This document shows, one piece after another, positions 16,426 through 24,164 of a stretch of 64,000 bases of DNA. Positions within the stretch are counted from its first letter, which is position 1. Every line of letters starts with the position of its first letter. The DNA lies in NCBI GenBank assembly GCA_023431405.1, contig JAEYVZ010000049.1:1-64000 (forward strand), read 5' to 3'. The position numbers and the translations under genes were made by a program. Below the pieces are notes generated by a model that saw nothing but the letters and a program-made list of their open reading frames with translations, ran no database searches and had not been told where the DNA came from. Source of the stretch: Actinomycetes bacterium (lineage in GTDB: Bacteria; Actinomycetota; Actinomycetes; Actinomycetales; Microbacteriaceae).

Positions 16426-17336
16426 CCGGCCACGGGGTCCCCGCGCCGGACTGGCACGAGCGGGTGGCGGCGTTCTGGCGTCGCGCGGACGAGACGAACG
16501 CGCAGCGGATGCGGGAAGAACTGGCGGCTCTGGTCGCGGAGCGTCCGGCCGGCGATGCCGATGGCCTGTTCGAACGCGCATCCCTCCACGACTTCCTGGG
16601 CGAAGAGGATGCCGCGATCCCGCTCTACCGTGCGGCGCTGGACGCCGGCCTGCGGCAGCCGTTGCGGTCACAGGCGGTCATCCAGCTCGCGAGTTCCCTG
16701 CGAAATGTGGGCGAAGCGTCCGGAGCCATCGCGGCGTTGCGCGCGATCGATCCCGCCGACGCACTCGCCCCCGCCGCCGACGCCTTCCTCGCCCTCGCAC
16801 TGTTCGATGACGGGAAGCCTGCCGCCGCGCTGCGCACGGCGCTGCAGCGCCTCGCGCCCGCGCTTCCTCAGTACTCCCGGGCCGTCGAGGCGTACGCCTC
16901 CGAGCTCCGCGCACCCCTGCGGGTGAGGAGCATCGTGGTGGGGGCGCTGATCGTCGACGGACATGTGCTGGCCGAGGAGTACGCGGCGTCGGCCGGCCAC
17001 GATTCCTTCCTCCGCCTCCCGGGAGGCGGGATCGAATTCGGAGAGTCTGCCCGTGAAGCGCTCGACCGCGAGTTCGCCGAAGAGCTCGCAGCCACCATCG
17101 ACGACGCGCAACCGCTCGGCGTGAGCGAGAACATCTTCGACGCTCACGGCCGCCGCGGACACGAGATCGTGCACGCTTTCCAGGTGCGTTCGGCTCGACT
17201 GGAGTCGCTGCCACGCACCGCACGACTGCCGGTGCTCGACGGCGACACCTCGGTCGGCTGGTATCCGCTCGATGCGCTCCGGCGAGGAGAACTCACTCTC
17301 TACCCGCCGTCGGTGATCGACCTCGCGCAGCGGTGA
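16422..17336 (+). CDS. TPR (TPR_5-like) protein fused to a Nudix hydrolase
   Basis: A 304-residue two-domain protein. Residues 10-160 are a helical repeat of the actinobacterial TPR_5 type (ERASLHDFLGEEDAAIPLYR, QAVIQLASSLRNVGE). From about 168 a Nudix domain starts (RSIVVGALIVDGHVL) and contains a Nudix box: G202, E208, R216-E217 and E220-E221 in the GX5EX7REUXEEXGU pattern, with Ala in place of the last Gly. The Nudix part should hydrolyse a nucleoside diphosphate linked to another moiety; the substrate is unknown. Both halves are usually separate genes. The reading frame is continuous. It overlaps rarA by 4 nt, so it may act in nucleotide-pool cleaning around replication, which is inference. 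Confidence 0.85.
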   Translation: MTGHGVPAPDWHERVAAFWRRADETNAQRMREELAALVAERPAGDADGLFERASLHDFLGEEDAAIPLYRAALDAGLRQPLRSQAVIQLASSLRNVGEASGAIAALRAIDPADALAPAADAFLALALFDDGKPAAALRTALQRLAPALPQYSRAVEAYASELRAPLRVRSIVVGALIVDGHVLAEEYAASAGHDSFLRLPGGGIEFGESAREALDREFAEELAATIDDAQPLGVSENIFDAHGRRGHEIVHAFQVRSARLESLPRTARLPVLDGDTSVGWYPLDALRRGELTLYPPSVIDLAQR

Positions 17337-17391
17337 TAGGCGGGAGATTCCGGCTCACGGTGCCGATCCGAGAGACATGGTGCCGCTCTGA

Positions 17392-17397
17392 TAGACT
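17392..17397 (+). promoter_or_regulatory. -10 box for rpsD
   Basis: TAGACT lies 150 nt before the rpsD GTG. GAGACA upstream is a partial -35 but at only 14 bp spacing. The long distance implies a substantial 5' leader. Confidence 0.45.
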
Positions 17398-17403
17398 TGA
17401 GCG

Positions 17404-17547
17404 GCTCGAAACCGGGTTTTCGGGCATCTCCCTCTTCTGACGAAGACCTTCTGGCGTGCTCCGGCGTGCAGTCCAGAAAGGGCGAAGAGCGGGGGATACG
17501 TCCGTGAGTCGTGAAAGCCACGACCACGTCATCGGAAGGATCACTTC
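17404..17547 (+). promoter_or_regulatory. Structured 5' leader of rpsD, candidate S4 autoregulatory RNA
   Basis: The leader can fold. CTCTTC (17432-17437) can pair with GAAGAG (17484-17489) around an inner TTCTGG/CCAGAA stem (17449-17454 with 17473-17478). A separate GTCGTG/CACGAC hairpin with a 5-nt loop (17508-17524) follows. GGAAGGA then precedes the GTG. Ribosomal protein S4 represses its own synthesis through leader RNA in other bacteria. Whether this leader does so is inference. Confidence 0.35.
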
Positions 17548-18177
17548 GTGGCAACGAAGTCCCAGGACCGCCGCAAGGTCCGCCTGTCGCGCGCCCTCGG
17601 CGTCGCACTGACCCCCAAGGCCGCCCGCTACCTCGAGAAGCGTCCCTACGCTCCCGGCGAGCACGGCCGCACCAAGCGCAAGGCCGACAGCGACTACGCC
17701 GTCCGTCTGCGCGAGAAGCAGCGCCTCCGCGAGCAGTACGGCATCCGCGAGAAGCAGCTGCGCATCCAGTTCGAAGAGGCCCGCCGCAAGGACGGCCTGA
17801 CCGGTGAGAACCTGGTCGAGCAGCTCGAGATGCGTCTGGACGCGCTCGTGCTCCGCGCCGGCTTCGCCCGCACCACGGCGCAGGCGCGTCAGCTCGTCGT
17901 GCACCGCCACATCCTCGTGGACGGCCAGCTCGTCGACCGCCCGTCGTTCCGCGTCAAGCCCGGCCAGCTCATCCACGTCAAGGCCAAGAGCGAGGCCCTC
18001 GAGCCCTTCCAGGTGGCAGCAGCCGGCGGTCACGCCGAGGTTCTGCCCCCGGTTCCGGGCTACCTCGAGGTCGAGCTCGACAAGCTGCAGGCGCGCCTCG
18101 TGCGTCGTCCCAAGCGCGCAGAGGTCCCCGTGACCTGCGACGTGCAGCTGGTCGTCGAGTACTACGCAGCTCGCTGA
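17548..18177 (+). CDS. rpsD: 30S ribosomal protein S4
   Basis: S4 is a primary 16S rRNA-binding protein that starts assembly of the 30S body. The 209-residue protein matches family features: RSRALGVALTPKAARYLEKRPYAPGEHGR-like N-terminus (here RLSRALGVALTPKAARYLEK) and an S4 RNA-binding domain from about 100 (RLDALVLRAGFARTTAQARQ). No zinc-binding Cys cluster is present, so this is the zinc-free (C-minus) paralogue type. GTG 17548 has GGAAGGA upstream. It stands alone, away from the rps/rpl operon, with its own promoter and a strong terminator. Confidence 0.97.
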   Translation: MATKSQDRRKVRLSRALGVALTPKAARYLEKRPYAPGEHGRTKRKADSDYAVRLREKQRLREQYGIREKQLRIQFEEARRKDGLTGENLVEQLEMRLDALVLRAGFARTTAQARQLVVHRHILVDGQLVDRPSFRVKPGQLIHVKAKSEALEPFQVAAAGGHAEVLPPVPGYLEVELDKLQARLVRRPKRAEVPVTCDVQLVVEYYAAR

Positions 18178-18198
18178 TCGCGTCGCACGCGATTCGCG

Positions 18199-18230
18199 CG
18201 AAGGGCGCCGGGACCACCCGGCGCCCTTCG
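18199..18230 (+). terminator. Rho-independent-like terminator after rpsD
   Basis: A perfect 14-bp GC-rich stem (CGAAGGGCGCCGGG at 18199-18212 with its complement at 18217-18230) has the loop ACCA and is followed by TCGTTTGC. The U-run is weak, as usual in high-GC genomes. It separates rpsD from the next gene. Confidence 0.8.
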
Positions 18231-18239
18231 TCGTTTGCA

Positions 18240-18245
18240 CATAAC
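18240..18245 (+). promoter_or_regulatory. Possible -10 box for the small membrane protein gene
   Basis: CATAAC lies 9 nt before the ATG at 18255. It would place the transcription start close to that ATG, which helps choose it over the in-frame ATG at 18246. Confidence 0.3.
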
Positions 18246-18254
18246 ATGGATGCC

Positions 18255-18551
18255 ATGAAGAACGCGGTGTGGTTCGTCCTCGGAATCATCGGCGGCTTCG
18301 TGGCCGCGCACCTGGTCAACAAAGACCCGCGTGGACACGAGGTGCTCGCCGAGGTGGACGCGCGCATCACCGAGTTCACCGATCGCATCGGCGACGCCTA
18401 CCGCGCCCAGGAGGCGAAGATCGAGGGGCTCGTCGCCGACGCGAAGACGGCGGCATCCGACGCGATCGAGTCCGCGCGCGACGCGGCTCATGACACCGCC
18501 CAGGCGATCGAAGACGCCGCCGAAGACGGCGCCGCACGACTCACCGACTGA
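18255..18551 (+). CDS. Small membrane-anchored hypothetical protein
   Basis: A 98-residue protein beginning MKNAVWFVLGIIGGFVAAHLVNKDPRG. ATG 18246 would add three residues. One N-terminal membrane helix (residues 4-20) carries a long Ala/Asp/Glu-rich amphipathic helix (residues 28-98) that looks like a coiled coil of the apolipoprotein or YtxH kind. It is a short conserved protein next to alaS in related genomes, from memory. The function is unknown. A modest hairpin (18572-18596) follows. Confidence 0.7.
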   Translation: MKNAVWFVLGIIGGFVAAHLVNKDPRGHEVLAEVDARITEFTDRIGDAYRAQEAKIEGLVADAKTAASDAIESARDAAHDTAQAIEDAAEDGAARLTD

Positions 18552-18571
18552 CCGCCTCCCACCGACCCGCT

Positions 18572-18596
18572 CTCCCGGCCCGGCCCGCGCCGGGAG
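18572..18596 (+). terminator. Hairpin between the small membrane protein gene and alaS
   Basis: CTCCCGGC (18572-18579) pairs perfectly with GCCGGGAG (18589-18596) over a 9-nt loop. No U-run follows. It could be a weak terminator or part of the alaS leader. Confidence 0.3.
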
Positions 18597-18627
18597 CCCC
18601 CGCCTGCATTCCTGAGGGAACACTTCC

Positions 18628-21294
18628 ATGAAGACCGCTGAGATCGCCCGCCGTTACCTCGACTACTTCGAGAAGAACGGCCACACGATCGTTCCGTCCG
18701 CCTCTCTGGTGACGGACGACCCCGCCCTGCTGTTCACCGTGGCCGGCATGGTTCCGTTCATCCCGTATCTCAGCGGTGATGTGCCCGCCCCCTACCCGCG
18801 TGCGGCCGACAACCAGAAGTGCATTCGCACGAATGACATCGAAGAGGTCGGCAAGACCCCTCGGCACGGCACCTTCTTCCAGATGCTCGGCAACTGGTCG
18901 TTCGGCGACTACTTCAAGGAAGGCGCGATCCGCTACGCGTGGGAGCTGCTGACGAGCCCTGAGGCCGACGGCGGCCTCGGCTTCGAGTCGAAGGATCTCT
19001 GGGTCACGGTGTACGAGGAGGACGACGAGGCCTTCGATCTCTGGCTGCGCCTGACCGACCTTCCTGCGGAGCGCATCCAGCGGCTGGGCAAGGACACCAA
19101 CTACTGGACGACGGGTCTTCCGGGCCCGGCCGGGCCATGCTCGGAGATCTTCTTCGACCGCGGACCCGCGTACGGCATCGACGGCGGCCCGGCCACCGAT
19201 GACGACCGCTATGTGGAGATCTGGAACCTGGTCTTCATGCAGTACGAGATCACCGACGTGAAGTCGAAGTATGACTTCACGATCGTGGGCGAGCTGCCGG
19301 CGAAGAACATCGACACCGGGATGGGCCTTGAGCGCGTGGCCTTCATCAAGCAGGGCGTCGACAACATGTACGAGACCGACCAGGTGCGTCCTGTGCTCGA
19401 TCGTGCCGTCGCCTTGTCGGGTAAGAAGTACGGCGCGGACCACGAGGACGACGTCCGCTTCCGTGTGGTCGCCGACCACGTGCGCTCATCGCTCATGCTC
19501 CTCTCCGACGGCGTGACACCCTCGAACGAGGGACGCGGCTACATCCTGCGACGGCTCATGCGTCGCGCGATCCGCGCGATGCGGCTTCTCGGCGTCGAGG
19601 GCCCCACCTTCGCGGAGCTGTTCGCGGCATCCCGCGACGCGATGAAGGAGGCCTACCCGGTCGTGGAGGCCGAGTACGACCGCCTGGCGCAGTACGCCCT
19701 CGCCGAGGAGGCGACCTTCCTCCGCACGCTCGCTGCCGGGTCGGAGCTGCTCGACGAATCGGTCCAGCAGACCCGCCGCGCCGGAGGGACGCAGCTCAGC
19801 GGCAGCGAGGCGTTCCTTCTTCACGACACCTACGGATTCCCGATCGACCTGACGATGGAGATCGTCGAGGAGGCGGGCCTCACTGTCGATCGCGGGGCAT
19901 TCGACGCGCTCATGAAGGAGCAGCGAGAGCGCGCGAAGGCCGATGCGCGCTCGCGCAAGCGTCAGCTCGCAGACCTCAGCGTGTACCGCGACTTCCGCGC
20001 GCAGGGCGAGACGGTCTTCACCGGCTACAGCGACCTCGAGACGGAGACGACCGTGCTCGGCCTCCTCGTCGACGGCCTGCCCGCCCAGCGTGCGACGCAG
20101 GGGCAGATCGCGGAGGTCATCCTGGCCGAGACGGCCCTGTACGCCGAGTCCGGTGGCCAGGTCGCCGACAAGGGCGTCATCGTGGGACCGGGCTACGAGC
20201 TCGACGTCCTCGACGTGCAGAAGCCTGTGGCCGGACTCATCAGCCACACCGTGGAGGTGACCAGCGGCGAGGTCGGGCTCGGTCAGCCCGCGACCACCGT
20301 CGTGGACGCCGTCAACCGGCGTGCTGCTCAGCAGGCGCACTCCGCCACCCACCTGGTGCACGCCGCCCTGCGCGACACCCTCGGCAAGACGGCGACACAG
20401 GCGGGATCGCTGAACCGCGCCGGCTACATGCGCTTCGACTTCTCGTGGGGCCAGGCGCTCTCGGATGCCACGAAGAGCGAGATCGAAGAGATCGCCAACA
20501 ATGCGGTGCGCGACAATCTCGAGGTGACCACGCGCGTGCTGCCGCTCGACGAGGCGAAGGCCCTCGGAGCGATGGCGCTGTTCGGCGAGAAGTACGGCGA
20601 CACCGTGCGCATGGTCGACATCGGGGGCCCGTGGTCGCGCGAGCTGTGCGCCGGCACGCATGTCGGTCGCAGCTCCGAGGTCGGACTCATCAGCCTCATC
20701 GGCGAGTCGTCGGTGGGCGCAGCGAATCGTCGCGTGGAGGCGCTGGTCGGTCTCGACGCCTTCCGGGAGCTGGCAGCCGAACGCGCGATCGTGTCGCAGC
20801 TGACAGCCAACCTCAAGGCGCCCCGCGAGCAGCTGACGACGCGCATCGCGGAGCTGCAGGCGAGTCTGAAGGCGGCGGAGAAGAAGATCGCGCAGTTCGA
20901 GGCGAAGGCTCTGGGCGATCGACTGCCCGCACTGGCCGCGACGGCGCGACCGGTGGGAGCGCACCGCGTCGTCGCGGAGTCGCTCGGCACTGCGGCTTCC
21001 GCCGATGACGTGCGATCGCTGGCACTCCAGCTTCGGGAGCGCCTCGGCGCCGAGGCTGCCGTGGTCGCCCTCGGCGCGCAGGTCGGCGAGCGACCCGTGG
21101 TGATCGTCGCCACCAACGACGCCGCCCGGTCGCGGGGCGCGAAGGCCGGCGTGCTCGCGAAGGCTGCCGCCGGCATCCTCGGCGGAGGAGGCGGCGGTCG
21201 CGACGACGTCGCGCAGGGCGGGGGCACCGATGTCTCCGCGCTGCCCGCAGCGCTGGCGAGCATCGTGACCCAGCTGGAGACGACAGACGCGTGA
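18628..21294 (+). CDS. alaS: Alanine-tRNA ligase
   Basis: AlaRS charges tRNA-Ala and edits mischarged Ser/Gly. The 888-residue protein has the class II catalytic core (MKTAEIARRYLDYFEKNGH; NQKCIRTNDIEEVGKTPRHG). The editing domain has the zinc residues HSATH and CAGTH in place (QQAHSATHLVHAALR; SRELCAGTHVG). The C-terminal C-Ala/DHHA1 domain includes the glycine-rich GGGGGGRDDVAQGGG signature. A GAGGGAAC binding site precedes ATG 18628. Its stop overlaps the ruvX start (GTGA), beginning a long coupled gene run. Confidence 0.98.
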   Translation: MKTAEIARRYLDYFEKNGHTIVPSASLVTDDPALLFTVAGMVPFIPYLSGDVPAPYPRAADNQKCIRTNDIEEVGKTPRHGTFFQMLGNWSFGDYFKEGAIRYAWELLTSPEADGGLGFESKDLWVTVYEEDDEAFDLWLRLTDLPAERIQRLGKDTNYWTTGLPGPAGPCSEIFFDRGPAYGIDGGPATDDDRYVEIWNLVFMQYEITDVKSKYDFTIVGELPAKNIDTGMGLERVAFIKQGVDNMYETDQVRPVLDRAVALSGKKYGADHEDDVRFRVVADHVRSSLMLLSDGVTPSNEGRGYILRRLMRRAIRAMRLLGVEGPTFAELFAASRDAMKEAYPVVEAEYDRLAQYALAEEATFLRTLAAGSELLDESVQQTRRAGGTQLSGSEAFLLHDTYGFPIDLTMEIVEEAGLTVDRGAFDALMKEQRERAKADARSRKRQLADLSVYRDFRAQGETVFTGYSDLETETTVLGLLVDGLPAQRATQGQIAEVILAETALYAESGGQVADKGVIVGPGYELDVLDVQKPVAGLISHTVEVTSGEVGLGQPATTVVDAVNRRAAQQAHSATHLVHAALRDTLGKTATQAGSLNRAGYMRFDFSWGQALSDATKSEIEEIANNAVRDNLEVTTRVLPLDEAKALGAMALFGEKYGDTVRMVDIGGPWSRELCAGTHVGRSSEVGLISLIGESSVGAANRRVEALVGLDAFRELAAERAIVSQLTANLKAPREQLTTRIAELQASLKAAEKKIAQFEAKALGDRLPALAATARPVGAHRVVAESLGTAASADDVRSLALQLRERLGAEAAVVALGAQVGERPVVIVATNDAARSRGAKAGVLAKAAAGILGGGGGGRDDVAQGGGTDVSALPAALASIVTQLETTDA

Positions 21295-21761
21295 GCGGCT
21301 TCCGTCGCGGGGTGAGGCTCGGCATCGACGTCGGCAGGGCGCGGGTCGGGGTTGCGCGCTGCGATCCCGACGGGATGCTGGCCGTGCCGGTGGAGACCGT
21401 CCCCCGCGATGAAGGGACCGTCGCACGGATCGCGGACATCGCTGACGAGTACAGCGCCTTCGAGGTGCTCGTGGGTCTTCCGATCAGCCTGGGCGGGGGA
21501 GAGACCGCATCCACGGCGGATGCACGCGAGGTGGCAAGGGCGATCGCGGATCGTACGCGTCTGCCTGTGCGCCTGGTCGATGAGCGGCTGAGCACCGTGT
21601 CGGCGCACGCGGCTTTGAGAAGTTCCGGCCGATCACAGCGTTCGTCTCGTAAGCTAGTCGATCAGGTCGCCGCAGTCGTCCTCCTTCAGCAGGCGATCGA
21701 CGTCGAAAAGAGCACCGGCAACCCGGCCGGGGCCCTCTCTGACCCCCCGGAGCCTTCCTGA
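21291..21761 (+). CDS. ruvX: Holliday junction resolvase-like protein RuvX (YqgF)
   Basis: A 156-residue RNase H-like nuclease of the YqgF family, proposed to resolve Holliday junctions and shown in Escherichia coli to help pre-16S rRNA processing. The first catalytic Asp is in RLGIDVGRARVGVA. VLVGLPISLGG and LVDERLSTVSA are the other family motifs, and DQVAAVVLLQ holds the last acidic residue. The start GTG 21291 overlaps alaS. The next gene, mltG, overlaps it by TGATG. alaS-ruvX-mltG-aroE is a conserved actinobacterial order. Confidence 0.95.
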   Translation: MSGFRRGVRLGIDVGRARVGVARCDPDGMLAVPVETVPRDEGTVARIADIADEYSAFEVLVGLPISLGGGETASTADAREVARAIADRTRLPVRLVDERLSTVSAHAALRSSGRSQRSSRKLVDQVAAVVLLQQAIDVEKSTGNPAGALSDPPEPS

Positions 21762-23323
21762 TGCCCGACACTCCGTCGCACGACGATCAGTTCGCCGACC
21801 TGTTCGGCAAGCTCCCCTCGCCTCAGCAGCGGGGGTCGACGTCATCAGCGACGGAGCCTCTCGATCCGGGTCGGCGCGGCGGAGACGACAGCTCCCGGCC
21901 CACGCCTCCGCTGAGCCGGCGAGCGGCGCGGGAAGCCGCAGCCAAGGATGCCGTACCGGCGCGTCCTGCACCGGAAGACAGCGCGAACATTCACACGCAC
22001 CGCGACGGCGCTCAGGCAGCGACCTCTTCGCTCGCGTCGACGAACGTGCCCGCCCCGGTCTCCGCCTCCGAGCCGCGGGGGGCCGCTCCGGTCACGTCGA
22101 GCCCTGAGCCGTCACGCGGCAGAGACGAGGATGAGCCGGGGCCGCGTCGCACGCCGACGACTCTCGACGCGCTCTTCCACGAAGACCCCAGTGCGGGGGA
22201 CCATCACGCACACGACAAGCGCCACCAGCGCGACCGGCGCAAGAGCCGCATCGCGGGGTGGGTCGTCTTCGGTGTGGTGCTCGCGCTCATCGGCGGCCTG
22301 GTCGCGGGCGGCGCGGTGGTGTGGACGACGTACGAAGACAAGATCCGCGCCTTCATGGGCTGGGAGGAGCCGAAGGACTACGAGGCGGGGATGGCCAACG
22401 GCGAGGTGGTCGTCACGATCGTCGACGGCGACACGGGCTCCTCGATCTCGCGCACGCTCCACCAAGCCGGCGTGACGAAGACCTCGGGCGCGTTCTACGA
22501 CTATCTGATCGCCAACGCTCTCAATCCGACGTTCCACCCCGGTGCCTACCAGATGCAGCTGCAGATGACGTCCGCGGCGGCCCTGGAAGCGCTCGAGAAC
22601 CCCGAGAACAAGCTCGAGAACACGGCGCAGCTGCGGGAAGGTCTGACCGTGGAGCAGTCGTTGCCGCTCCTCGCCGAGGCGACCGGGCTTCCGCTGGCGG
22701 ACTTCGAGAAGGCCGCGGCCGATCCCGCTGCGTTCGGCATCGAGGGTGACAGCCTCGAAGGCTGGCTGTTCCCCGCCACGTACACCTTCGACCCCGGGGT
22801 CACCGCGAACGACGTGATCCAGCGGCTCGTCAATCGGACGATCCAATCGCTCGATGACGCCGGAGTGCCGGAGGACCGTCGTCACGAGATCCTGACGATC
22901 GCCTCGATCATCGAGCGCGAGGCGCGCTTCGAAGACGACTTCTTCAAAGTGTCTCGCGTCATCCAGAACCGTCTGGATCCTGACAACCAGGAGACGCACG
23001 GTCTTCTGCAGATGGACTCGACGGCCCAGTACGGATACGGCGAGATGCACGATGGCACCGTCAGCTCCTCGGCGGAGGCGCTCGAAGACGACAACCCGTG
23101 GAACACCTACAAGCACCCCGGGCTGCCGATCGGCCCTATCGCCAATCCCGGCGACCGTGCCATCGCCGCGGCGATGGAGCCGGCCGAGGGGCCATGGCTG
23201 TACTTCGTGACGGTCAACCTCGACACGGGCGAGACGGTCTTCACGACGACGTACAGCGAACATCTGAAGGCGGTAGACCAGTGGCGCGCATGGTGCGCCG
23301 ACAACCCCGACTCCGGCTGCTGA
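21761..23323 (+). CDS. mltG: Endolytic murein transglycosylase MltG
   Basis: MltG cuts new glycan strands at the outer face of the membrane and ends their growth. The 520-residue protein has a 160-residue Pro/Ala/Ser-rich cytoplasmic region, a His/Arg-rich segment, one membrane helix (164-188) and an outer YceG domain. The likely catalytic glutamate is Glu385 in ASIIEREARF. LLQMDSTAQYGYG and NTYKHPGLPIGPIANPG are further family motifs. The long cytoplasmic arm is typical of actinobacterial MltG. It ends 3 nt before aroE. Confidence 0.95.
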   Translation: MPDTPSHDDQFADLFGKLPSPQQRGSTSSATEPLDPGRRGGDDSSRPTPPLSRRAAREAAAKDAVPARPAPEDSANIHTHRDGAQAATSSLASTNVPAPVSASEPRGAAPVTSSPEPSRGRDEDEPGPRRTPTTLDALFHEDPSAGDHHAHDKRHQRDRRKSRIAGWVVFGVVLALIGGLVAGGAVVWTTYEDKIRAFMGWEEPKDYEAGMANGEVVVTIVDGDTGSSISRTLHQAGVTKTSGAFYDYLIANALNPTFHPGAYQMQLQMTSAAALEALENPENKLENTAQLREGLTVEQSLPLLAEATGLPLADFEKAAADPAAFGIEGDSLEGWLFPATYTFDPGVTANDVIQRLVNRTIQSLDDAGVPEDRRHEILTIASIIEREARFEDDFFKVSRVIQNRLDPDNQETHGLLQMDSTAQYGYGEMHDGTVSSSAEALEDDNPWNTYKHPGLPIGPIANPGDRAIAAAMEPAEGPWLYFVTVNLDTGETVFTTTYSEHLKAVDQWRAWCADNPDSGC

Positions 23324-23326
23324 CGG

Positions 23327-24160
23327 ATGCCCCGCGACATCCTCGAGGTCTGGGGCGACCCGATCGCGCACAGCAAGTCGCCCGCCCTCCACACCGCCGC
23401 CTACACCTGCCTCGGGTGGGACTGGACGTACGGTCGACGCCGGGTGAGTGAACAGGAGTTCGCCGGCCAGCTCGCCTCCCTCGGGCCCGAGTACCGCGGC
23501 CTGTCGTGCACGATGCCCTTGAAAGCGGTGGCCTTCGCCGCCGCCCAGGAGCACGACGCCCATGCCGCCATGACCGGCGCGGTGAACACGCTCGTCTTGC
23601 GCGGCGACCGCCGACGTGGCTTCAACACCGACGTGGGGGGTATCGTGCGCGCGCTCCACGATGCCGGAGTGGGGCGGCTCGACGACGCCCGCATCATCGG
23701 CGCAGGGGCGACGGCGACATCTGCGCTGGTCGCGGTTGCGGAGCTCGGAGCGACGTCCGTCGACGTGGTCGCTCGTCGACCGGATGCGATCGCCCCGCTC
23801 GAGGAGCTCGGGCGGCGGCTCGGGGTCGCCGTGCACCGGCTCCCTCTCATCGCCGCGTCGTATGAACGGCGTGACCTCACCCTGTCGACCCTGCCGGGAG
23901 CCGCCGCCGTGGATCCCGGGGCGGCGGAGGCGCTGGCCGGCCCCGGTGGACTGCTCTTCGACGTGGTCTACGGCCACGGGCCGACGGTGCTCGCCTCCGC
24001 GTGGGAGCGAGCCGGCCACCGAGCGGTCAGCGGCGAAGGGATGCTCCTTCACCAGGCGGTGCTCCAGATCCGCGCCTTCTCCACCGGGTCGACAGCCGAG
24101 CCCCTTCCGGAGGAGGAGGCGGTCGTGGCCGTCATGCGCCGCGCGCTCGTGGGAGGATAG
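23327..24160 (+). CDS. aroE: Shikimate dehydrogenase
   Basis: AroE reduces 3-dehydroshikimate to shikimate with NADPH, the fourth step to chorismate. The 277-residue protein has the substrate site in GDPIAHSKSPALH and a variant form of the NVTxPxK motif, SCTMPLKA, that keeps the catalytic Lys. AVNTLV and GFNTDVGGI follow, and the nucleotide-binding loop is IIGAGATATSALVA. The start ATG 23327 comes 3 nt after mltG, and aroC starts 4 nt after its TAG stop. The motif variant is common in actinobacterial AroE, so I do not consider it degenerate. Confidence 0.93.
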   Translation: MPRDILEVWGDPIAHSKSPALHTAAYTCLGWDWTYGRRRVSEQEFAGQLASLGPEYRGLSCTMPLKAVAFAAAQEHDAHAAMTGAVNTLVLRGDRRRGFNTDVGGIVRALHDAGVGRLDDARIIGAGATATSALVAVAELGATSVDVVARRPDAIAPLEELGRRLGVAVHRLPLIAASYERRDLTLSTLPGAAAVDPGAAEALAGPGGLLFDVVYGHGPTVLASAWERAGHRAVSGEGMLLHQAVLQIRAFSTGSTAEPLPEEEAVVAVMRRALVGG

Positions 24161-24164
24161 TCGA

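Noticed and set aside
23327..24160. aroE as defective because NVTxPxK reads SCTMPLK
   Set aside because: The catalytic Lys and the other motifs are present and this variant is usual in the actinobacterial enzymes.
23616..24164. N-terminal extension of aroC through the aroE gene
   Set aside because: AroC starts canonically at ATG 24165 with its own binding site. The extension is Arg/Ser-rich shadow of aroE.
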